NCBI GenBank assembly: GCA_963796125.1
Contig: CAWCKM010000021.1
Location: 1-40,111 of the forward strand
Length of the DNA stretch: 40,111 bases
Reading direction: 5' to 3'
Source: DASPRG01 sp963796125
Lineage (GTDB): Bacteria > Nitrospirota > Thermodesulfovibrionia > Thermodesulfovibrionales > SM23-35
The notes under the pieces were generated by a model that saw only the letters and a list, made by a program, of their open reading frames with translations, made no database searches and had not been told where the DNA came from. Positions 33,399 to 40,111 of the stretch are shown piece by piece (within the stretch, counting starts at the first letter, position 1; each line of letters begins with the position of its first letter). The position numbers and the translations under genes were made by a program.

Positions 33399-34907
33399 CT
33401 ATTTTCTTTTTGCAGCAAGCTTGTTCAGTGCATTAATGTATGCCTTTGCAGAAGCAATAATAATATCTGTGTCTGCACCATGGCCTCGCACTGTCCTGCC
33501 ATCTTCTTCAAGCGATACGACTACCTCTCCAAGGGCATCTGTTCCACCGGTGATTCCCTTAACCTCAAATTTCAGGAGATGACTCTTTGTATTGGTCATG
33601 GCTGCAATGGCCTTGTATGTTGCATCCACAGGCCCATCACCATGCTCCATTCTGTCTATGACATTTTCTCCTACTCTAAGCTTGACTGTTGCAGTAGGTT
33701 TCTGACTGATACCGCTAACAATATACAAGTCAAGAAGACTGTAAATTTCCGGAACCTTTGTTACATCCTCTGAAATCATAGCCTCTATATCTTCATCAAA
33801 GATGTCTTTCTTTTGATCAGCAAGTCTTTTGAATCTCTCGAATGTCCTGTTGAGCTCCTCATCGGTAAGAACATACCCGAGATCTTTAAGCCTTGTTTTG
33901 AAAGCATGCCTTCCTGAATGTTTTCCGAGTACAAGCTTGGTAGCATGAAGACCTATGCTTTCAGGTTTCATGATCTCATAGGTTGACTTCTCTTTGAGTA
34001 GTCCGTCCTGGTGGATACCTGACTCATGTGCAAAGGCATTAGCTCCTACAATTGCCTTGTTTGGCTGAACTGAAATCCCGGTTATCTTTGTAACAAGCCT
34101 GCTGGTGCGCATTATTTCTTCTGTATGTATGCTGGTGTCGGCCTGAAAAATATCGCGCCTTGTTCTTAATGCCATGACAACTTCCTCCATGGAGCAGTTC
34201 CCGGCGCGTTCTCCTATACCATTGATAGTGCATTCAATCTGTCCGGCTCCGTTTAATACTGCCGATAAGGAGTTGGCTGTTGCAAGTCCGAGATCATTAT
34301 GGCAGTGCACAGAAATAACCGCCTTGTTAATATTGTTCACCTTTTCATGAATGGTTTTAATCATTGTTCCAAACTCAAGAGGAATACTATAACCGACAGT
34401 ATCCGGAATATTGACTGTTGATGCACCTGCATCAATAACAGCTTCTATAACCTCGCAGAGGAAATGGACATCAGTCCTCGTTGCATCCATAGGAGAGAAC
34501 TCTACGTCCTCGACAAAACTCCTTGCGAGTTTAACCATTTCCACAGACCTCTTCAAAGCCTCTTCCCTGCTAATGCGAAATTGATATTTGAGGTGGATAT
34601 CTGATGTGGAATGGAATGTATGAATCCGTCTCCTTGGTGCATCCTTAAGTGCTTCCCAGGCTTTTTTAATATCCTCTTCCCTCGCCCTGGCAAGACTGCA
34701 TATAACCGGCCCTTCTACTTCATTCCCGATGGTCCTGATTGCCTCAAAATCACCGGGCGAACTATAGGCGAACCCGGCCTCGATAATATCAACACCGAGT
34801 TTTGCAAGCTGTCTTGCAAGAGTTACTTTTTCCGGAACATTCATAGATGCACCGGGTGACTGTTCACCGTCACGAAGCGTAGTATCAAATATCTTGATTA
34901 TCCTCAT
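33399..34907 (-). CDS. leuA: 2-isopropylmalate synthase
   Basis: First committed step of leucine biosynthesis: acetyl-CoA plus 2-oxoisovalerate. The 502-residue protein begins MRIIKIFDTTLRDGEQSPGA (catalytic Arg/Asp), has VHCHNDLGLATANSLSAVLN (metal-binding HxH), GIGERAGNCSMEEVVMALRT and the HESGIHQDG motif. A C-terminal LeuA regulatory domain (from about residue 370) binds leucine for feedback control. Length is typical for the LeuA1 type. The ATG overlaps the stop of pssA as ATGA. The frame is intact. Confidence 0.96.
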   Translation of the reverse strand: MRIIKIFDTTLRDGEQSPGASMNVPEKVTLARQLAKLGVDIIEAGFAYSSPGDFEAIRTIGNEVEGPVICSLARAREEDIKKAWEALKDAPRRRIHTFHSTSDIHLKYQFRISREEALKRSVEMVKLARSFVEDVEFSPMDATRTDVHFLCEVIEAVIDAGASTVNIPDTVGYSIPLEFGTMIKTIHEKVNNINKAVISVHCHNDLGLATANSLSAVLNGAGQIECTINGIGERAGNCSMEEVVMALRTRRDIFQADTSIHTEEIMRTSRLVTKITGISVQPNKAIVGANAFAHESGIHQDGLLKEKSTYEIMKPESIGLHATKLVLGKHSGRHAFKTRLKDLGYVLTDEELNRTFERFKRLADQKKDIFDEDIEAMISEDVTKVPEIYSLLDLYIVSGISQKPTATVKLRVGENVIDRMEHGDGPVDATYKAIAAMTNTKSHLLKFEVKGITGGTDALGEVVVSLEEDGRTVRGHGADTDIIIASAKAYINALNKLAAKRK

Positions 34908-35635
34908 TCAGAAACTCCTGTTCTGCTCATATGTTTTTTCTTTCTGTAAAAAAGAACAATATTTTCAATTATACCACCAATCAGATAGAGCATTGCGAAC
35001 AAGAACAGGGCAATCTGTGGATGAACAACGATGAATGCAAAAACAATTACAATAGCAACGAGGATACTGAAAGGCTTCCTTCTTCCGAGATTCAACTCCT
35101 TTGCACCATGGAACTTCAGGGTGCTGACCATGAGCACAGAGAGAAATACGGTAAGGAGCAAAATGAGGTAATTTTTATCCGGTGTTGTTTCCCACATTTC
35201 ATGGTAGAAGATTACAAGAGCTGCAACAACTCCTGCAGCCCCTGGAATAGGCATCCCGGTGAATGCCTTGGATTCTGTTGATCCCATTTGAATATTGTAT
35301 CTGGCAAGTCTCAGGGCGCCACAGACCATAAACAGGAAAGCAGCCGCCCATCCTATTCTCCCGAATGCGAAAAGTCCCCACTTATAGAGCATCACTGCAG
35401 GGGCAACACCAAAAGCAACAAGATCAGAGAGGGAATCCAGTTCGATACCGAATTTTGTGGTGCTGTGAGTAAGACGTGCGACCCATCCGTCAAGACCATC
35501 GAAAACAGTGGCAATCATTATTGCCCAGGCAGCATGGACATAATTACCCTTCAGTGATGCCAGGATTGAATAGAAACCAAAAAACATACTGCACAAAGTC
35601 AGACTGGTTGGAAGCAGGTATACGCCTTTTTTCAT
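34904..35635 (-). CDS. pssA: CDP-diacylglycerol-serine O-phosphatidyltransferase
   Basis: Makes phosphatidylserine at the inner membrane. The 243-residue, multi-helix protein carries the CDP-alcohol phosphotransferase motif DG-x2-AR-x8-G-x3-D-x3-D as DGLDGWVARLTHSTTKFGIE followed by LDSLSD, preceded by LPTSLTLCSMFFGFYSIL typical of the Bacillus-type PssA. TRIM-like C-terminal helices end in IIENIVLFYRKKK. It is first in an operon with leuA and nrdJ. A phosphatidylserine decarboxylase gene, often adjacent, is not present. Confidence 0.94.
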   Translation of the reverse strand: MKKGVYLLPTSLTLCSMFFGFYSILASLKGNYVHAAWAIMIATVFDGLDGWVARLTHSTTKFGIELDSLSDLVAFGVAPAVMLYKWGLFAFGRIGWAAAFLFMVCGALRLARYNIQMGSTESKAFTGMPIPGAAGVVAALVIFYHEMWETTPDKNYLILLLTVFLSVLMVSTLKFHGAKELNLGRRKPFSILVAIVIVFAFIVVHPQIALFLFAMLYLIGGIIENIVLFYRKKKHMSRTGVSE

Positions 35636-35967
35636 CAGATGTAATTATAATAAAAAAATTATCCGCTTTGTTGAAAAGAATGTTATATTATGCTGCTGCT
35701 ATGCTGTAGGTACATAGTAAACTTCGTTTCCTAACCCGAAATGCAGTTAGCCAGTGTTCTAGATCTATTCTGACATTTTGACACCGCGATTTGATCGCTT
35801 TTTCAGACATAATCATGTAATCTTGCTCCTATAGGACAAATGCCTACAAGAACATGGGTCTGAATCTGACAGAAAAAATTTTACTTATAGCCGTCTTCGT
35901 ACAGTATGTTGCTAACATTTTTCGAGAAAAGCACAGATTAAAAAATATTAGGAAATCTTAAAATCTC

Positions 35968-35995
35968 TTGAAAAAACACCTACAAGAGGTATAAA
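35968..35995 (+). promoter_or_regulatory. Candidate sigma-70 promoter of the Lpp-like lipoprotein gene
   Basis: TTGAAA (35968-35973) and TATAAA (35990-35995) are separated by 16 bases, about 65 bases upstream of the start codon. The remaining divergent interval (35636-35967) shows no other clear signal except a weak GCGAT-N3-ATCGC hairpin followed by five T at about 35792. Confidence 0.5.
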
Positions 35996-36061
35996 ATCGT
36001 GACAACGAAATTAGAAAAACAAAATGAGTAGTAATAATTTCTTAAGGAAGGAGGTGAAAGA

Positions 36062-36442
36062 ATGAGAAAATTACTATTATCTGCGGTTGTTCTTTTATTC
36101 ATATTTTCTCTGGGATGCGCATCAAAAGACTACGTCCGGCAACAGATAGATCCCCTCGTGGATAGAATCAGCAAACTCGAAGCAAAGGTAGCAAATATTG
36201 AATCGAAATTGGCTTCCCTCGAAAGACTTGGCACTGATGTTGATGCTGCAAAGAAAGACGCTGCTGCTGCAAAGGCATTAGCACAGGATGCGATGAATAC
36301 TGCAAAAGAGTGCTGTGACAAAGCAGAAGACGCAGCAAAAAGGGCAGAGGCTGCGGCTGACCGTGCAGAAGCTGCACTCAAAAAAGCTGAAACATCCGCT
36401 GAGAAATCTAAAAAGGCATTTGAATTGGAACAGAGAAAGTAG
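36062..36442 (+). CDS. Braun-lipoprotein-like alanine-rich coiled-coil lipoprotein
   Basis: A 126-residue protein: signal sequence LLLSAVVLLFIFSLGCASKD with lipobox LGCA (lipidated Cys19), then heptad-patterned helix (IDPLVDRISKLEAKVANIES), a long Ala-rich helix (AAAAKALAQDAMNTAKE...) and the end AFELEQRK. The C-terminal Arg-Lys recalls E. coli Lpp (YRK), whose last Lys is linked to peptidoglycan by L,D-transpeptidases. It is longer than Lpp (58 mature residues). AAGGAGGTG precedes the ATG. An L,D-transpeptidase gene lies convergently next to it. Probably an abundant outer-membrane tether; covalent linkage is inference. Confidence 0.8.
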   Translation: MRKLLLSAVVLLFIFSLGCASKDYVRQQIDPLVDRISKLEAKVANIESKLASLERLGTDVDAAKKDAAAAKALAQDAMNTAKECCDKAEDAAKRAEAAADRAEAALKKAETSAEKSKKAFELEQRK

Positions 36443-36455
36443 AGTGCTCCAGATC

Positions 36456-36496
36456 AATAATGTGGGGCTCATGATTTATTTGAGTCCCACATTATT
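36456..36496. terminator. Shared bidirectional terminator between lipoprotein and L,D-transpeptidase genes
   Basis: AATAATGTGGGGCTCA (36456-36471) pairs over 16 bases with TGAGTCCCACATTATT (36481-36496), with one G-T pair, around a 9-base loop. It starts 13 bases after the lipoprotein stop and overlaps the end of the opposing gene. The A/T ends of the stem could supply U-tracts in both directions. Confidence 0.75.
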
Positions 36497-37385
36497 CCTG
36501 CGAAATATTCACAGGAATTCCACTTTTCTCCCTTAATGCTTTATATAATTTTTCCGTGCTGATTTTCTCAATCAATTTTTTCTTCATGAGTAAATTCACT
36601 GCTTCTTTAAAAGAATCGATATTTCCTTCAGGATTATCGTCGTGGACTTCTATGAACACTTTGTTCTTATCTTTTGTTCCAACCTTGATGGGTTGCCGAA
36701 CGATTGTTACCTGAGTACCTTTGGAAACCCATTTGTAAAGTCTGTGTATGTCTTCTGGATATAATCGTATACACCCATGGCTAACTCTTCTTCCAACGCC
36801 CCATGGTTTGTTTGTTCCATGGATGAGGACGCTTCCTAATGAAAGCCTTAAAGCATGTGAACCGAGAGGGTTATCCGGACCGGGTGGTACAATTTCCGGC
36901 AATTCTGGTTTTTCCTTCCTGATAGATACCGGAACACGCCAGCTTGGATTTACGGTTTTCTCTATGACACTGAACTTTCCAACAGGTGTATCGAATCCTT
37001 CTCTTCCTATTCCGATAGGAAAGGTCATCACAAGGCTCGATCCCATACGTTTAAAGAAATAAAAAAGCCTCATTTCAGAAAGATTGATGACAATCCCTTC
37101 ATATTGTGTGACGTCCGGAAAGATCCATGATGTTGGTATCTCGACAGATATACCTTCACCAGGAACAAAAGGGTCGAGGTCAGGATTTGCTTCAACAATT
37201 TCCTGATATCCTATGTCAAACTTTCTCGCTACCTCGATTAAGGATTCGTCATGTTTAACGGTATATGTTTGTACAGAGCCGATGACATTATTGCCTTTGC
37301 CGTATGAATAAACAGCAGCGAAGGCTGTTTGAAGCATCAGCATCAGAATTACTGAAGCTATAAAGACTTGTGCACATATTTTCAT
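36492..37385 (-). CDS. L,D-transpeptidase (YkuD) with LysM domain
   Basis: A periplasmic enzyme of about 297 residues: signal peptide (AQVFIASVILMLMLQTAFA), a LysM-type repeat (TYTVKHDESLIEVARKFDIG), then the YkuD domain with IVINLSEMRLFYFF, VGKFSVIEKTVNPSWRVP, LIHGTNKPWGVGRRVSHGCI and RL after the catalytic Cys. This is the ErfK/YbiS/YcfS/YnhG class, which attaches Braun lipoprotein or makes 3-3 crosslinks. The start at 37385 is chosen for the clean signal peptide; an ATG 17 codons earlier is possible. It converges on the Lpp-like gene. Confidence 0.92.
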   Translation of the reverse strand: MKICAQVFIASVILMLMLQTAFAAVYSYGKGNNVIGSVQTYTVKHDESLIEVARKFDIGYQEIVEANPDLDPFVPGEGISVEIPTSWIFPDVTQYEGIVINLSEMRLFYFFKRMGSSLVMTFPIGIGREGFDTPVGKFSVIEKTVNPSWRVPVSIRKEKPELPEIVPPGPDNPLGSHALRLSLGSVLIHGTNKPWGVGRRVSHGCIRLYPEDIHRLYKWVSKGTQVTIVRQPIKVGTKDKNKVFIEVHDDNPEGNIDSFKEAVNLLMKKKLIEKISTEKLYKALREKSGIPVNISQE

Positions 37386-37456
37386 TGCAAATAATACCTG
37401 ACATAGGGAGCCTGTTTCAAGAAACAGTTTCTTCATACTTTTCTGTGGATAGTCTG

Positions 37457-37642
37457 AGATCCCTCTTTGGAAAAGAGGGGAAAGGGGAGATTTTAAGAAT
37501 CACAATACCTCCATGTTTTTTCAAGAACACCACCCTGTTTATTGTTAAATATCTCTTTATCAGAAAACCTGAGGACTTTCAAGCCAATGTCCTTCATATA
37601 TTTTTTTAAATCCCCCCTCACCCCCCTTTTCCAAAGGGGAGG
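37457..37642. repeat. Dispersed repeat region upstream of the L,D-transpeptidase gene
   Basis: About 37464-37585 matches 7771-7915 in block order (see that entry). It is followed by a family-B hairpin at about 37606-37642 (CCCCTTTTCCAAAGGGG core). From 37643 to 37814 there is only AT-rich leader DNA, with a GGAGG site before the next gene. Confidence 0.65.
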
Positions 37643-37814
37643 GTTATTCACAAAATTCTCTGAGGAACCAAGAAACAAGAACCGATCAGAGAAGATGATG
37701 TGGAAAAGAAAATTAGGTCTTTATTTTTTTGTACACAATTTGGTAGAGTTTTACAAAATTACTAAATTGGAAGTGGATATAGTGTAAGTAAATGACCGGT
37801 TACAGGAGGAAGAA

Positions 37815-38189
37815 ATGAGTTTCTGGGACAATGCAAAAAAGGATTTCCAGCAAAGCCTGAAGGAAAGCGTTCATCTCCTGAAAGAAAAGGCAATCATTAT
37901 AAAAGAAAAGGCAGATGAACTTACCGAGGAAGGAAAAAAGAGGTATAAGATTTTCGACATCCAGATGAGAATTCAAAAAGAGGTAGGAGAGCTTGGCGGG
38001 CGGATTTACGACCTGAGTTCAAAGTCTGGAAATCCCTTGCTCGATAAAAAGGTAAAGGCCCTTATCGCACGTATTAAAAAGTTGGAATCTCACATAATAA
38101 AACTGAAGGGAAAGAATAAAAAGAAATCAACGAGGTCAAAGGCAAGTCAAAAGAAAACAACAAAGAAAAAAGAACTTTTAAGTTCATAA
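37815..38189 (+). CDS. Hypothetical coiled-coil protein with lysine-rich tail
   Basis: A 124-residue, very basic protein. Residues 1-90 form amphipathic helices (SLKESVHLLKEKAIIIKEKA, then QMRIQKEVGELGGRIYDL). The last about 30 residues are a low-complexity tail (KKKSTRSKASQKKTTKKKEL) similar in composition to histone H1-like tails. AGGAGGAAGAA lies before the ATG. It is followed by a membrane-anchored coiled-coil gene after 14 bases. No named family is recognised; roles in nucleic-acid or envelope binding are speculation. Confidence 0.75.
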   Translation: MSFWDNAKKDFQQSLKESVHLLKEKAIIIKEKADELTEEGKKRYKIFDIQMRIQKEVGELGGRIYDLSSKSGNPLLDKKVKALIARIKKLESHIIKLKGKNKKKSTRSKASQKKTTKKKELLSS

Positions 38190-38203
38190 TATTGGACTGA
38201 CAT

Positions 38204-38863
38204 ATGAAGACAGTTTTAATAATCATATTAGTTTTGGTCTTGAGTATTGGCGCCGGGTATTTTGTTTTACCCCTTCTTATACAGAAAGAAACAGCCGGGC
38301 TTAAATCAGAAATCCAGGATGTAAAACAGAGACTCGAAAGGATAGAGAAGTCTATGGAGATCGCACCATTACAGCCTGATGCTGATTTCCAGAAGGTAAT
38401 CCAGACAGTTAATGCTCTCCACATAAAAGTTGTTTCACTTGAGGACTCATTCAAGAAAAGCGCTGCTGCGCTCGATGAGACAATGAAAAATCAAAATGCG
38501 GCACATGAAGAAGCATTAAGGAAACAGGCTGAAACCATTGAGAAGATAACAAAGGAGACACAATCAAAAATACAGGAGATTATGTTTGACTCGACAATGG
38601 CTCTTATCAGAGGACATATCCTCAAGGCGCGTGTAGAAATTTCATCTAAGAATGTTGGAACTGCAAGGTCTGAACTTGACCTTATTAACGATTTATTGAC
38701 TGAGGCAAAGTCCTCTGCTTCCGGTAAAAATAAGGAGGTTATCGAAGAACTCCAGGGATTACTCAAGAAGGCAAGGACGGAAATAGATACTGACTTGCCT
38801 GCTGCTCTGAACAAGATTGACCTTCTCTGGCATGAAATGAGCAGACTCCTGAGAAAAACCTGA
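38204..38863 (+). CDS. Membrane-anchored coiled-coil protein, function unknown
   Basis: A 219-residue protein with one N-terminal membrane helix (VLIIILVLVLSIGAGYFVLP) and a long soluble helical region with heptads (LKSEIQDVKQRLERIEKSME; DETMKNQNAAHEEALRKQAE). The C-terminal half (HILKARVEISSKNVGTARSE...) looks like a small helical bundle. It is probably periplasmic or cytoplasmic-facing in the inner membrane. It lies in the same direction between the lysine-rich protein and a LapA-domain gene, suggesting one small envelope operon. Confidence 0.8.
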   Translation: MKTVLIIILVLVLSIGAGYFVLPLLIQKETAGLKSEIQDVKQRLERIEKSMEIAPLQPDADFQKVIQTVNALHIKVVSLEDSFKKSAAALDETMKNQNAAHEEALRKQAETIEKITKETQSKIQEIMFDSTMALIRGHILKARVEISSKNVGTARSELDLINDLLTEAKSSASGKNKEVIEELQGLLKKARTEIDTDLPAALNKIDLLWHEMSRLLRKT

Positions 38864-38894
38864 TAAAAAGGAATATACAGGCAAAAGGCACAGA

Positions 38895-39113
38895 ATGCTT
38901 AATATTGCGATTATCTTAATCATTATTGCTCTGGTAGCTGTATTTTCAGTTCAGAATGCAGATCCGGTTAAATTCATATTCCTCTTCTGGAAATTCGAGG
39001 CTTCTCTCGCAATTGTCATATTTCTGTCCGCACTTACCGGGTTAATTGCTGGAGTTATTATCACTTTTTTAATACGGTTTAAACCGAAGAAACCACCTGA
39101 AACAAAACAGTAG
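38895..39113 (+). CDS. LapA-domain (DUF1049) small membrane protein
   Basis: A 72-residue protein with two membrane helices: IIALVAVFSVQNADPVKFIF (the F-x-x-QN-x-x-x-V hallmark of LapA/DUF1049 proteins) and ALTGLIAGVIITFLIRFKPK. E. coli LapA works with LapB in controlling lipopolysaccharide synthesis through LpxC; no lapB is present in the window. It is separated by 31 bases from the previous gene. Confidence 0.85.
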   Translation: MLNIAIILIIIALVAVFSVQNADPVKFIFLFWKFEASLAIVIFLSALTGLIAGVIITFLIRFKPKKPPETKQ

Positions 39114-39169
39114 CTGAAGGTTTTTTCATGATACGATTATTCATAGCAAACTTTGTTCCAATGGTCGTC

Positions 39170-39246
39170 TGTTCATTCCCGCTTGTCGGGAATCTTTCCG
39201 ACATGTTCAGAATCGGAAGAAAGATGCCGGACAAGCCGGCATGACA
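39170..39246. repeat. Family-A palindromic repeat, copy 6
   Basis: TTCATTCCCGCTTGTCGGGA begins and CCGGACAAGCCGGCATGACA ends the element, between the LapA-like gene and glgC. An internal hairpin (TTTCCGACATG...ATCGGAAGAAA) lengthens this copy. Confidence 0.8.
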
Positions 39247-39317
39247 AAAATACAACCAACGATCTCAAATCACTTTTAAGATCTTTGTTAGATTAATAAC
39301 ATCTACGGGAGTTTATA

Positions 39318-40111
39318 ATGTCACATCCAAAGGTTCTTGCATTTGTTCTTGCAGGAGGTAAGGGCGAAAGGCTCTTTCCTTTGACTGTATTCCGTTCAAA
39401 GCCTTCCGTACCATTCGGCGGGAGGTACAGGATTATAGACTTTGCACTGAGCAATCTTGTTAATTCACATATATATTCAATTTACCTCCTCGTTCAATAC
39501 AAATCTCAATCTCTCATTGAACATGTAAGGCAAAATTGGGTCCTTTCATCTGTTATTAAAAACCATTTTGTGACTGTTGTTCCTCCACAGATGCGCATGG
39601 GACCTGAATGGTTTCAGGGTACGGCAGATGCAGTTTTTCAGAACATCGACCTTATACGTCAGTTCGACCCAGGGCTTGTTATCGTCTTCGGCGCAGATCA
39701 TATTTACAGGATGGACGTGCGTCAGATGTTGGATTTCCACCTCAAGAAAGGCGCTTACGTGACTGTGGCCGCAAGACCTGTTCCCATCGAAGAGGCATCA
39801 GCTTTTGGGGTTATCGTAACAGATAGCGAAAGTAGAATAACCGGATTTCAGGAAAAACCAAAAAAGCCTACTCCCATCCCTGATGATCCTACCCGTGCCT
39901 ACGTCTCAATGGGGAATTACATTTTTAATAAAGATATACTAACTGATGAACTGGCAAAGGCACAGAGGAAAAAACAGCATGATTTTGGTGCCCATATCAT
40001 ACCGGGTCTTGTAGAGACAGGGAAGGTGTTTGCCTACGACTTTGCAACCAATTGTATCCCCGGGGTAATGCCTTATGAAGAAAAAGGGTACTGGCGCGAT
40101 GTGGGAACAAT
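39318..40111 (+). CDS. glgC: Glucose-1-phosphate adenylyltransferase (5' part, runs off the window)
   Basis: Makes ADP-glucose for glycogen synthesis. The 264 visible residues start MSHPKVLAFVLAGGKGERLF (nucleotide-binding GGxGxRL), then RSKPSVPFGGRYRIIDFALS, NLVNSHIYSIYLLVQYKSQS, GTADAVFQNIDLI, VFGADHIYRMD and GFQEKPKKPTPIPDDP; the catalytic Asp lies in GADHIYRMD. The gene is cut at the window edge before its left-handed beta-helix domain. GGGAG lies 6 bases before the ATG. Confidence 0.96.
   Translation, partial: MSHPKVLAFVLAGGKGERLFPLTVFRSKPSVPFGGRYRIIDFALSNLVNSHIYSIYLLVQYKSQSLIEHVRQNWVLSSVIKNHFVTVVPPQMRMGPEWFQGTADAVFQNIDLIRQFDPGLVIVFGADHIYRMDVRQMLDFHLKKGAYVTVAARPVPIEEASAFGVIVTDSESRITGFQEKPKKPTPIPDDPTRAYVSMGNYIFNKDILTDELAKAQRKKQHDFGAHIIPGLVETGKVFAYDFATNCIPGVMPYEEKGYWRDVGT

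Overview
The window has two compositionally different parts. Positions 1 to about 4548 are very GC-rich (about two-thirds G+C by eye). They carry a frame-broken RND efflux transporter, a secreted guanyl-specific ribonuclease with its barstar-type inhibitor, and the tail of an alpha/beta hydrolase. From about 4549 to the end the DNA is AT-richer, with a bacterial core-gene layout and dispersed C/G-rich hairpin repeats. Gene content (Aas-like fusion, FmdE, class II NrdJ, Acr3-type arsenic operon) suggests an anaerobic or microaerophilic Gram-negative, most likely Nitrospirota or a deltaproteobacterial relative; this assignment is inference. The switch falls inside one reading frame, so the window is either a chimeric assembly or a sharp transfer boundary.

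Layout: 0-4.5 kb, the GC-rich block; 4.3-4.8 kb, a Phd/YefM antitoxin fused by the junction to the hydrolase tail; 5.1-12 kb (minus strand), an acyl-ACP synthetase/ACP/acyltransferase fusion, a UMF1-type MFS transporter, a YihY/BrkB membrane protein and the GTPase Der; 12.5-18.1 kb (plus), a tight series acpS, nnr (NAD(P)HX repair), pgeF, tsaE, nadK, then a family-4 uracil-DNA glycosylase and a HIT hydrolase; 18.2-20.8 kb (minus), a toxin-antitoxin island (orphan VapB, MazEF, BrnTA, RelBE-like); 21.2-24.2 kb, a DVU0772-like protein, FmdE, argB and a monofunctional transglycosylase; 24.4-31.6 kb, a large arsenic cluster; 31.7-35.6 kb (minus), nrdJ, leuA, pssA; 36-37.4 kb, a Braun-lipoprotein-like protein convergent with an L,D-transpeptidase; 37.8-39.1 kb, three small envelope or coiled-coil genes; 39.3 kb to the end, glgC (cut by the window).

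The best find is in the arsenic cluster. After arsR-acr3-arsD-arsA come arsF- and arsG-like genes (nitroaromatic/aminoaromatic arsenical handling), a lone HypC-like gene, a small thioredoxin, a HesB/IscA-like gene whose conserved cysteine codon is an in-frame UGA followed at once by a strong SECIS-like hairpin, and arsC. This is very probably a selenoprotein within an arsenic-resistance locus. A conventional gene call would split or miss it.

A second theme is sequence integrity. At least 16 single-base frame breaks can be placed by protein homology, most of them +1 insertions. They are dense in the GC-rich block and sparse elsewhere, which points to sequencing or assembly error more than biological decay. 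Finally, several repeat families occupy the intergenic spaces, and some copies have entered reading frames (nnr, the C-terminus of der).
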